Shown: positions 8,760-17,134 of the stretch, in pieces
Layout: each line of letters begins with the position of its first letter
Numbering within the stretch: the stretch's first letter is position 1
NCBI GenBank assembly: GCA_964035015.1
Contig: OZ035997.1
Coordinates: 69,106,067 to 69,170,066 of the forward strand
DNA length: 64,000 bases
Direction of reading: 5' to 3'
Origin: Corallium rubrum
Lineage: Eukaryota > Cnidaria > Anthozoa > Scleralcyonacea > Coralliidae
Position numbers and translations under genes: made by a program
Notes under the pieces: model-generated
Database searches by the model: none
Told to the model about the DNA's origin: nothing
What the model saw: the letters and a program-made list of their open reading frames with translations, nothing else

Positions 8760-9305
8760 CTAAAAATTAAATTGTTTAAGATCTTCCCAATTCGATAAAT
8801 AAATTACATTAAACTGATAACTAGAATAATCGCAATGATCATACAATTGTTGTTGACTAAATTTAACACTACACGTCTTCACTAGCGACAAACATTTCCG
8901 AATTAATGAATAACGATGTTCCCAATGTGTTGGTAAGGGATCGTCTACCCACCGAACCGCTTTCATCATTACTAGCGCTATTTCTCGAAGATCTCTTACT
9001 TCGTTAAAAGGTAGAAACGTATACATTTGTGGTAAAAGAGTTAACATTCGGATTATGACAGGTTGTAAACTAATTAAATATTTCATTAAAGTATTAGAGC
9101 TAACATGTTTCTGGTAAGAATTAGAATTAATATATAAATCCTTAATTATATATTCCATCACAGTATTTGAATTAGCATGTAACTGAGTAGAGTTAGAATT
9201 AACAATTCGGTTTTCTATTGCGTATATCTGCATAGAAAGATTATTCAACAATCCATTCAACTTCTTCTCCAAGTCCGCTTCACTCCATTCAAGTTGAAAA
9301 TTCAT
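8760..9305 (-). CDS. Hypothetical protein with short Asn/Ser internal repeat, 181 aa
   Basis: ATG at 9303-9305. Residues ~35-85 hold two or three copies of a degenerate ~22-residue unit built on 'NSNS...H.(N/S)SNT.M.Y.I'. The remainder is helical and ends in an aromatic-rich tail. No family recognised. The repeat could be a binding surface or simply slippage in A/T-rich DNA. Confidence 0.5.
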   Translation of the reverse strand: MNFQLEWSEADLEKKLNGLLNNLSMQIYAIENRIVNSNSTQLHANSNTVMEYIIKDLYINSNSYQKHVSSNTLMKYLISLQPVIIRMLTLLPQMYTFLPFNEVRDLREIALVMMKAVRWVDDPLPTHWEHRYSLIRKCLSLVKTCSVKFSQQQLYDHCDYSSYQFNVIYLSNWEDLKQFNF

Positions 9306-9363
9306 GATTTCTTGTCATACGATCGTTTTCTTTCGACGACGACGAGTAACTTCGGATAATTAT

Positions 9364-9702
9364 TCATCTGGTCTGCTGCTCCTCAAAAGATTTCATATAC
9401 GTCAAAATTTGCATGTTCCACTTGGTGATAAATGATGTGTCTTTAATTTCTTCAAATTGTTTAACACCTACACCCCAATAATGTCTTTTATAAGGAATAG
9501 TACAATCCTCATCTGCATATATAGGTAAAAGAACTTTACGATCCACCTCGCTAGCGTTTAACAACGGTTCTTTCACCCTTACTCCTTTAACACGTAGTCG
9601 TTCAGTACTACTACCACCACATATTAATAAGGGTATTACATCATCTAGCATCATCACTAAACACCCGTAATAGGTGAATACAGGTACGAAGCGATAAGGC
9701 AT
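9364..9702 (-). CDS. Small protein, paralogue family member 4 (divergent)
   Basis: 112 residues from ATG 9700-9702 (MPYRFVPVF); the longer TTG-initiated form to 9831 only adds translated T-runs. The pattern 'LRVKGVRVKEPLL', 'DRKVLLPI' and 'YKRHYWGVG' places it with the three other family members, closest to the one at 3663-3950 with which it shares the Lys-x-Tyr-Trp-Gly block. Function unknown. Confidence 0.45.
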   Translation of the reverse strand: MPYRFVPVFTYYGCLVMMLDDVIPLLICGGSSTERLRVKGVRVKEPLLNASEVDRKVLLPIYADEDCTIPYKRHYWGVGVKQFEEIKDTSFITKWNMQILTYMKSFEEQQTR

Positions 9703-9851
9703 TTTTTTTTTACGTCTTGCCTTGTCTAGGCCAAAGTCACAATGCGTTATAAAACAAAAATTAAGAAAAGGAAAAAAAAAAGCATATGCTGTAGTGGAAT
9801 AAAAACGAAAAAAAATACAAAAATGCGACAAAAAGGAGGTATATATTTAAT

Positions 9852-9944
9852 ATGATTTGGTTTTTCTTAATTAATTTCTTATTAGGCATTCAACATAATC
9901 AACATGGTTCTAGAGAAAAAACGAAAAAAAAGAAAAAATGTTAA
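9852..9944 (+). CDS. Tiny ORF, hydrophobic start with Lys tail, 30 aa
   Basis: ATG 9852. First 13 residues are hydrophobic and aromatic (MIWFFLINFLLGI), the last nine mostly lysine. It overlaps the basic ORF at 9904 in another frame. Could be a small membrane peptide or chance in A/T-rich DNA. Confidence 0.2.
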   Translation: MIWFFLINFLLGIQHNQHGSREKTKKKKKC

Positions 9945-10041
9945 AATAAGAAAAAAAACTAATAAAATAAAAATAAAATATTCTGGAAGAAAAAAAATAC
10001 GCCAGAAAGGTGGTGCACCCTGGTGGCATTTTGACTGGTGA
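9904..10041 (+). CDS. Very basic 45-aa protein at the right edge of the island
   Basis: ATG 9904, stop 10039-10041. About half of the residues are Lys or Arg; the C-terminus is 'KGGAPWWHFDW'. Thirty bases of poly-A later a second, ATG-less stretch (about 10092-10136) reads GGKPWYRKAIFSW then stop, echoing the Gly-Gly-x-Pro-Trp...Trp ending. Adenovirus-like and Polinton-like viruses carry small basic core proteins processed near Gly-Gly; similarity here is only compositional, so a core-protein role is a guess. Confidence 0.35.
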   Translation: MVLEKKRKKRKNVKIRKKTNKIKIKYSGRKKIRQKGGAPWWHFDW

Positions 10042-10199
10042 TTTCACACAAAAAAAAAAAAGGATGATTTTTTACAAATTTTTTTGTTTTTAGGAGGTAA
10101 ACCCTGGTACAGAAAAGCTATATTCAGTTGGTGATTTTAAAAAACATGTAAATTTTTTTATAATAAACATTCTTTTACAATTTCTGTTTTTTATTATTC

Positions 10200-10640
10200 T
10201 AATTTAAATAAAATAAAATATTACTATCACATGTATAAGATTTCACAATCACTTCGCTCTGACTATCAACGACAACACATCCGGTGCTTCTGCTCCTACC
10301 CAAAACTCTTCGCACAGACACACACACAACACAGCAGACACCACCGCACCACACGTCAACCCTTACACAAAAAAACCAACCCTTACACCCTGCCCCCACC
10401 CCTACCCACCCGTCCCGCCCCCAACCCCCCTCACACACAAACAATATGCTAATAAAGAGAGCCAACACCCACTCTCGAACACCCCCCGGCCAAAATTATG
10501 CTAATTCAACACACACTCGACGCTGATTGGCTAATGAAAAAAATACTGCAATCTGATTGGTTAAAAACTAGTGCCAGTCCCCAACACATAAAATAAAATA
10601 TGTTTTATACAATGACTACTGACGATCAAGGTAGATGGAA
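10200..10640. other. Non-coding boundary: C/A-rich stretch and CCAAT-type boxes
   Basis: A change in composition marks the end of the A/T-rich island. 10310-10440 is pyrimidine/adenine-rich (ACAC and CCAACCC-type runs) and gives long but meaningless ORFs on both strands. Two ATTGG boxes (near 10528 and 10556) and an A/T-rich box near 10588 could form a promoter in front of the gypsy fragment; unproven. Confidence 0.4.
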
Positions 10641-10660
10641 ACCAATAGAATGAAATCGCT

Positions 10661-11110
10661 GTGGGGGCAAACGAGTGTAGATTCAAAGAGTCAACTTGTC
10701 ACGAGTGCCAGAAAAAGGGTCATTTGGTGCGACAATGTCGTAGTAAGACCAACCACCAGGAAAACAAAAGCAAGGCTAAATACCAGAGCAAGGGCAAGTC
10801 AACCAACCTACTGGACGATGAGCACAACGATGCAGGCAAGTACTCTATGAACATGTATAATTTAACTGAGTGCAAAGTAAAGCCTTTGAAGGTTAACCTC
10901 TGCATCAATGACAATCTACTAATGGAAATTGACACTGGTGCTGCAGTAACTGTAGTGAATCAGAAAGTCTGGTCGAACTTATCGAAGGGAAATGATCAGA
11001 GTAAGCTCAGCCCCAGCAACCTGAGATTGAAAACGTATACAGGGGAAGAAGTTGTAGTTCTCGGGGAGGCAGAAGTCCTAGTGAAGTACCAGGGCCTTGA
11101 GTATCAGTGA
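10661..11110 (+). pseudogene. Gypsy A gag 3' end and protease
   Basis: Zinc knuckle CHECQKKGHLVRQC (CCHC) near residue 13, a Lys/Gln-rich spacer, then an aspartic protease with the catalytic triplet in 'MEIDTGAAVTVV'. Ends at a TGA (11,108-11,110); the frame downstream continues protease-RT linker sequence, so the stop is a lesion in gag-pol. The start of gag is missing. Role in life: RNA packaging and polyprotein cleavage. Confidence 0.75.
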
Positions 11111-12395
11111 CCGATTGCTGTTGTGGAGGGTCATACCCGGTCACTATTAGTTAGAAATTGGCTTCAAGTGATCACTTTGAATTGGTCGGAAATATTCAAA
11201 CTGCAGACCTGTGTAGAAACACCCAACGTTATTGAGAAATTCCCCAATTTATTTCAGGGGGGACTGGGAACCTTGGTAGGTGAGGAAGCAAAAATCCATG
11301 TTGATCCGCAGGCTAAACCCATTTACTGCAAAGCAAGGCCAGTTCCATACATTTTGAAGAACATTGAAAAATCGTTAAAGAAACAAGTTGAAGAAGGGAC
11401 CCTTACACCTGTGCAGTTTAGTGAGTGGGCCGCACCCATTGTCCCCACAGTAAAAGAAGATGGGAGTGTACGCATATGTGGGGACTATAAGATGACCGTC
11501 AGCAAAGTGTCCAAGTTGGACAATTATCCCATACCCAAGTTTGAAGATTTGCATGTTACACTGAATGGGGGTCAACAATTCACTAAGTTAGATATGAGTC
11601 AGGCATACCAACAACTCATGTTGAGTGAAGAAAGTAAACAGTTTACACCCATAAAGGACTATTTAAGTCCAATAGGCTCCCTTGTGGAATTTCTAGTGCC
11701 CCGGGAATTTATCAAAGGGTAATGGAAAATTTGTTACAGGGAATCCCCTATGTGGTAGTTAGAGTTGATGACATTCTAGTTTCTGGGGAAACTAGAGAAG
11801 CCCACTTTATTAATCTGGAGGAAGTATTTCGCAGGCTGTCAAAGGCAGGTCTTCGACTGAACCAGAAGAAGTGTGTCTTCCTCGCTGATGAAGTAGTTTA
11901 CTTGGGACAGAAGATCAGTAGTGCGGGTATCCAGCCAGTGAAGGAGAAGGTGAAAGCTGTTACAGATGCCCCAGTTCCAGAGAATGTAACACAGCTGAAG
12001 TCATACCTGGGTATGCTCAATTACTATCATCGCTATTTACCCAATTTGGCTAAAGAACTTCACCCACTCTACAAACTGTTGCATAAAGAGACACCCTGGG
12101 AATGGCAAGCGAAACAAGAGGAAGCATTTGCAAAATCAAAGGAGATGCTCAAATCATCAGAACTACTTGTGCACTTCGATAGCACAAAAGAGGTGATAGT
12201 GGCATGCAATGCCTTGCCCAGTGGCATATGAGCTGTGATGCACACAGAATGGAAGATGATTCAGAGCGCCCTATCGCTTATGCATCCCGTACCTTGCAGC
12301 CAGCTGAGAAGAATTATTCACAGGTGGAGGACGGACTTGCTGTCATTTTTGGAGTGAGAAAATTTCACCAATACTTCCTTTCTACAGAAAGGTGA
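11111..12395 (+). pseudogene. Gypsy A reverse transcriptase and RNase H
   Basis: RT motifs in order: 'VRICGDYKMTV', 'LDNYPIPKFEDL', 'FTKLDMSQAYQQ' (catalytic Asp), a frameshift near 11,660-11,690, then 'VVVRVDDILVSG' (catalytic DD pair), 'KKCVFL', and the connection domain 'VTQLKSYLGMLNYYHRYLPN'. RNase H begins in another frame (around 12,150-12,390) with a second shift near 12,205. Catalytic residues survive but the frame is broken at least three times. Confidence 0.8.
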
Positions 12396-12677
12396 AAAGA
12401 ACCTCAAGCCTTATCACCAACGTAAGAACGAACTTAGTGTTGAAGATGGATGTGTTATGTGGGGGCAAAGAGTCGTAGTACCACCACATGGGCGTAATAC
12501 CTTTTTGGAAGAATTACACGTGGGACACCCTGGAATATGTCTTACCAACTTTACACAATATACACGTACATCTGGACAAATTGCCAGACAAAAGTAGCGT
12601 TTGTAACTTAGTAAATTAACATTGGGGGTATCAACCCCCCCCCCCCCAGGAGTTACACCCCGGCCCCCTGGACTATA

Positions 12678-13013
12678 CTAATAAGCAAATGGTGCACAAA
12701 ATAATTTACTAACATTTAGAAATTTCATGTCTGTATGGCAATCAGCAGTTTCAGCATGGAGTCCCTCGAGACGATGATCTGGAGTGAAACCATTTGAGAC
12801 AGACAGAATACTATTTACCGCCCTTTCAATTGTGAGTTGTTCTCCAACAAATCCTGCTTCATGGTAAATGGTTTTGGATTCATTAGAAGCCCTAGGAATA
12901 TGATCCTGCAAAGTTGTTAAAACTTTGTGAATACCATCAGCAGTGTTTTCATCTTCAAAAATAATTCCCATGCATTCCTCAGATAAATAAAGATAAAAGA
13001 TAAATGATAACAC
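12678..13013 (-). pseudogene. DUF6589-like C-terminal exon (host gene fragment)
   Basis: The minus-strand frame contains 'FVGEQLTIERAVNSILSVSNGFTPDHRLEGLHAE' (shown here as two parts: GEQLTIERAVNSI and GFTPDHRLEGLHAE), the pattern I associate with DUF6589 proteins of cnidarians and fungi: a G-(D/E)-Q-LT-x-ER block followed by RLEGL and an Asp/His site. Exon borders are unclear. It lies on the same strand and 3' of the N-terminal-type exons at 44.7-46.1 kb. Function of DUF6589 is unknown; pseudogene status is likely but not proven. Confidence 0.5.
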
Positions 13014-13795
13014 TTATCATGCAACAAAATATACAACTTAACGCAGATTAGGGTATCATATAGACTTGCCACAAGTTGACCACATCCTCACAAGACACAA
13101 TCTTTATAGTTTATATAATTGAAGTTTGTGAGAGTGGTTGACCTGTTTAGCTGGCAGGAATTTAAATCTAATTAAAAATCTGATGCAAAAAATGGGGGGT
13201 GTTTGATACCTGTGTGACTTGACTATTGTTAAGACTATTGTCAGATGAATAGCAGATTGGATTTTTATGCAAACATGAAATTAAAACACATCGTTTCTCT
13301 AAACATGTTATTGGCTTCACAACATTTCGCTGTGCTTCTTGTATAATGCTTAATAATATTAACAAATCATATATGCTTTATAGTGCAATCGTGTCCTCGC
13401 ATATTAGCTCTTCCTCCATCGAGTTTTTTTCCAACTCAAAACCTTTCAATCTTCTGTGTGTTGAAATCTCAGTGGAACAATAGTATATACTTGTAAGTTA
13501 AGTAGCATATAAGTTGTCATTAATTTTAATGTTTTTTTTATTTACATGTATTCTGGATTCATAGTTGGTAAGTATGGATTAATTTTATTTCTTTTACTGT
13601 TATGTTAAATTTCAAACCCAATCACTATGGCAATAATTAAAATAGATATAGAAGTCAATGCTAGGCATTAAGAATTGTCAAGTTGTACCTTGGTCGATTT
13701 GGTTGTAGATTCCTTGCTGTGTTTATGTGGAATATGCTGTGTAACAATGTCACTGCAGAAGGCCACATACGGGACACTGTTAACCAAAATACGCT
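13014..13795. other. Intron-like spacer between two DUF6589-like exons
   Basis: A/T-rich, with only short shadow ORFs. I see no repeat signature or conserved coding stretch except a weak minus-strand ORF at 13,168-13,365 of uncertain meaning. Confidence 0.4.
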
Positions 13796-14411
13796 CTACC
13801 AAGGTGATGTAGTATCCTCGTTGAATTGTGTGATCAGACACGATGGTGTTACTTTGGAATTGTCCAAATCATCTATATCACAAATGGGAAGATGATTGGC
13901 CGAGACTCTGTTTTCAATCTTGTTGTGATTTACCCAATGGACATCTCTGTTCTGGTGGTCCTCGGTCATATTTCGAACTTTCTGAAAAATGTAAAAATTG
14001 TCAATGATGTAATGACTACCAGCAGACAAGACAGGTTTGTCAGTATGTGTAGACTTGCTTTCAGTATTCTCTGACACTGGATCATTGACTTGATGACTAT
14101 CCACCATATTTACATCAATGCTTTCCACTGCAACCGAAGGTTCAGGATTACTGGTTACAGCACTCGACAATCTGCAGTAGCACTGCTTGGTTCACCATCC
14201 GGATACGGCATAACTAGTTGGCAAGTCATTTGACACCAGGGCATTAAAAGGTGGCTGAGAACCAGTTTCCATTGTAAATGATGGCAATGAAGTGCACGAT
14301 GCATTATCATCTTTCTTCTCTGCCAACAGTCTTTCATTGGACACAACTTTAAACTCATCACACTTTTTGTTAAAGTATTTCAGAGGTTCCAGACAGATAA
14401 TTTGACATAGA
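13796..14411 (-). pseudogene. DUF6589-like middle exon(s) with 3' splice site
   Basis: The frame includes 'DNFYIFQKVRNMTEDHQNRD' and 'HWVNHNKIENRV', matching the 'DN.(D/I)..(Q/K).R.MT.(D/E).QN.D.HW.N' block of DUF6589 proteins. Upstream reading to 14,411 stays protein-like but has a TGA near 14,199 and frame changes. At 14,412-14,413 the minus strand shows a 3' splice site (TTTCCAG) preceded by a (TTCTTG)n pyrimidine tract, so a large intron begins upstream (to the right). Same strand and family as 44.7-46.1 kb. Confidence 0.5.
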
Positions 14412-14413
14412 CT

Positions 14414-14450
14414 GGAAACAAGAACAAGAACAAGAACAAGAACAAGAACA
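14414..14450. repeat. (GAACAA)n microsatellite forming a polypyrimidine tract on the minus strand
   Basis: Five or more AAGAAC units. Read on the minus strand it is TTCTTG repeated directly before TTTCCAG, so it doubles as the pyrimidine tract of the DUF6589-like exon. Confidence 0.7.
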
Positions 14451-14462
14451 TAATTTAAGAAT

Positions 14463-14478
14463 TATTGGCATACCAATA
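14463..14478. other. Palindromic YR recombination-site candidate (copy 1)
   Basis: TATTGGCATACCAATA: perfect 6-bp arms around CATA. It directly precedes the A1 repeat of the non-autonomous YR element, and an identical copy lies at 30,525-30,540 in front of the internal A2 repeat of the second YR element. Confidence 0.65.
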
Positions 14479-14480
14479 AA

Positions 14481-14760
14481 GGGAATATTTGGGCACCAAT
14501 AGAATTTTTATGTTTTCCATCTGTTGGTCTGTATTGTAAAGAGTAATATAAATAATGTAATAACTTGTGTAAGGATTCTATAACTTGTTATCAGACTAAC
14601 ATAACGTAACAGGTGGTCTGTCTTGCATAGGAGAGGGTTAGAATTACAGCCACCCCCTATTGGGCATAGTGCGATCTAGCAGTTATAGGATATCTCTTCC
14701 ACGCGTTCTGTCTCATTCAGCACTGACCTTCAAGAGGGTAGGTAGAACCCATTTCATTTG
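14481..14760 (+). repeat. YR element 1 repeat A1 (280 bp)
   Basis: Begins 'gggaatatttgggcaccaat', ends 'acccatttcatttg'. About 98% identical to A2 at 22,679-22,958. Confidence 0.85.
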
Positions 14761-15428
14761 AATTTGGAGAATTCAAGATGGCATTCGTGTTGTTCTTTCT
14801 TTTCAAGGTAAGAATTGTTTTGAATCTTATGTTACAATAGTTTTTCTGCCCATCTTAATGACTCTATGAAGAAGATGAGCTTTATATACTGTATTTTAGA
14901 AGGTTCACGCGTCAAATGTTTATAATTTTTCTACTATACAATATGGCGATATTTTGCGCACTTCTACATTTGGTTAACGCGAACTTGCCAACTAAATGTT
15001 ATCTAACAGTGATGCGTTCCACAACCTAAATAAGTATTACTAAGTTCGAATATTTCTCGCCATAATGAAGGGGTGAATGTTGTTTCATATCTTGTTTCAC
15101 GCCAACACACGTGGTCGGTATCAGTGATAAGTTATTATGCTAACGTCAAGATTGCCTCGTAAACAATTTAAATGTTTTTGTTGGTTTCACTTTCAATAAG
15201 GATGACAAAGTGTGATTATCCTAATAACTTAAAATATTTAAACTTGTTATGCAAAGCCGGATTTCTCCTTGGATCCGATTTATTCTCAAAACATATTATT
15301 AATACTCGTAGGAGTGTGGCTTTATCAAGCTCCATTTTCCGCGCAATTAACAACTGTCTCGCGCCAATAGGATTAAAGCCTTTATTTTTTGCGCGTAACA
15401 ATTTGGTCGGTTGCTGCCGGCTTTACAT
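14761..15428. other. Unassigned cargo of YR element 1
   Basis: Non-coding by eye: short shadow ORFs only. A possible splice-donor-like 'caaggtaagaat' lies near 14,808. Nothing else supportable. Confidence 0.4.
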
Positions 15429-15433
15429 ATGAC

Positions 15434-16629
15434 CAGGGGGGGATCTAGGAAAATATTTGACTGTTGCACGCATGGCGTGGTTCACTCCATCTAGGGGGGT
15501 ACGGGGGCATGCCCTCCGGAAAATTTCGAAAATTAGGACCTCTAAAAACGCATTTCCCGCATTCTGAGAGCAAGTTAAAGCCATCTTGGAAGACCGTTTT
15601 GTATATATTTAAGATAACGTATTGTAATTAGATACACAATTAAACATAAATACAACCGAGAAGCGCTTAGTAATACCATACTGTACAAAGCATAAACGAG
15701 AGAAAGAGACTAGTCTAAACTCAAAATGTATTTAATACGGAAAGTGACTGTCAGACTTGACTCACTGACTGCAGTAAATATTGAAACCGAACAGCGGAGA
15801 GCTGATTCCCATGAAACACTGAGTGAGGACTCATTAGCATACAGTATAATATAATATTAATTTATAGAATATTATTCATAAGCTAAGCTGTTAAGGCTTA
15901 CCTCACTGGGTAGTGATTCAAGGCGCGCGATTCCTGCACAAAGTACAGCATAGATCTTCACCAAGATTCTTTCCGCATGCTTTTGAAATATTACGCTCGC
16001 ACTCGCGCTTGAGAGCGATAAGTTTATAGTCTGTTTCCTCTCGAGAATAACTTCCATTCAATATATTCAACAGCGGTTGTAACACGTACATCGTTAGAAG
16101 CCATTTATTCTAGAAAGAAGCCGAGTAGGTCGAATGAAGCGTACTCAATAACATCATCTGAGAAGCGAAACAGATTTCGCAATCTGTTGCAACTGTTGCA
16201 CAGTCTAGTGTTTTGATTGGACAGCTACCCCTAGCTGTTGCACAAATGCTAAAGATAGCCTGTTTCACGATTATATTTAGCTCAACTGTTGCACAAAGGA
16301 CTTCAGGCTGATCTGGTGCAACAGCGGACCAGGCCTGTTGCACAAGGATGTTGCACAAGGAGATTGGGGGGGGGGGGGGGGGGGTCGGCCGGAAATATTG
16401 TATATTGCGGGTTTTCTGGGTAATGACAATCTCACCCAATTGCGGGTTAGAATTTTCCCGGATTTTGCTCGAAGCGAAGACTGGAGGGCCGAGGCTGAGC
16501 TTTCGAGTTATAAACCGTTAGGTAATTTTTCAAATTGAATTATTATTATCTTTTGATGTCGTTTTTCGTTTTCCCGGACATTTTGACTGTTGCATTTGCA
16601 ACAGTTGCAACAGTGTAGATCCGCCCCTG
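15434..16629. mobile_element. Non-autonomous hAT-like transposon, 1.2 kb
   Basis: Ends are inverted: left CAGGGGGGGATCTA, right (read inward) CAGGGGCGGATCTA, the CAGGGG-type terminus of hAT elements. Flanks give a 5-bp direct repeat ATGAC (15,429-15,433 and 16,630-16,634); hAT elements usually make 8 bp, though 5-bp groups are described. Interior has no transposase. Between 16,190 and 16,360 the motif TGTTGCAC(A) recurs about seven times, and TGACTGTTGCA lies just inside both ends; these are candidate transposase-binding sites. A G19 run lies at 16,366-16,384. Confidence 0.6.
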
Positions 16630-16757
16630 ATGACCATCCTTGACTTCTATATGTGTTGTCACGACCTAGTTCATAACTTGGCTACTGCGGCGACTATATG
16701 TCTGCCATGCCAGAATATGTTAGTCTCATGACTCTATTCAGAGCCAGAGACGAACTT

Positions 16758-17080
16758 GTTAGTCTCTTCGGAGGCGAAATTGTTAGTCTCTTCGGAGGCG
16801 AAATTGTTAGTCTCTTCGGAGGCGAAATTGTTAGTCTCTTCGGAGGCGAAATTGTTAGTCTCTTCGGAGGCGAAATTGTTAGTCTCTTCGGAGGCGAAAT
16901 TGTTAGTCTCTTCGGAGGCGAAATTGTTAGTCTCTTCGGAGGCGAACTTGTTAGTCTCTTCGGAGGTGAAATTGTTAGTCTCTTCGGAGGCGAAATTGTT
17001 AGTCTCTTCGGAGGCGAAATTGTTAGTCTCTTCGGAGGCGAACTTGTTAGTCTCTTTGGAGGCGAAATTGTTAGTCTCTT
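16758..17080. repeat. 24-bp minisatellite, ~14 units (left part)
   Basis: Unit GTTAGTCTCTTCGGAGGCGAA + ATT, nearly perfect, with A/C and C/T variants. Because 24 is divisible by three, all plus-strand frames and one minus frame stay open, giving artificial 120-145 aa ORFs. The array is interrupted at 17,080 by a LINE and resumes at 20,327. Confidence 0.95.
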
Positions 17081-17134
17081 TGCTGTTTCTTTTTACATTC
17101 AACCTTTCTATTCAGTACGGTTGACATTTTAATC

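Larger units (their letters stand above)
1..10200. mobile_element. Partial AT-rich virus-like (Polinton/adintovirus-like) element
   Basis: Seen: a block of short, tightly packed ORFs, all but a few on the minus strand, with ATG/stop overlaps, long A/T runs and none of the repeats that fill the rest of the window. One ORF is a clear DDE integrase with the C-terminal module usual in Polinton (Maverick) integrases; another resembles a capsid protein common in cnidarian Polinton-like loci. The left end lies outside the window; the right edge is placed where AT-rich coding stops. Family knowledge: Polintons also carry protein-primed polB, FtsK-type ATPase, adenain-type protease and a major capsid protein, none visible here, so an unclassified relative is equally possible. 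No terminal inverted repeat could be identified. Confidence 0.65.
10640..12600 (+). mobile_element. Decayed Ty3/gypsy fragment A (NC-PR-RT-RH, trace of IN)
   Basis: Linear order nucleocapsid zinc knuckle, aspartic protease, reverse transcriptase and RNase H, then an abrupt jump to an integrase zinc-region-like stretch near 12,500-12,540 ('ELHVGHPG'). No LTRs are visible at either side. Several frameshifts and stops show it is inactive. The 3' edge runs into a C13 run at 12,635-12,647. Confidence 0.75.

Noticed and set aside
10231..10526. His/Pro/Thr-rich ORFs around 10.3 kb, possible viral surface protein
   Set aside because: Low-complexity C/A-rich DNA, overlapping ORFs on both strands, no domain.
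16698..17132. Long ORFs with VSLFGGEI or ETNNFASE repeats, as a repetitive protein
   Set aside because: Produced by a 24-bp DNA tandem repeat with no stop in several frames on both strands; array continues after the LINE.
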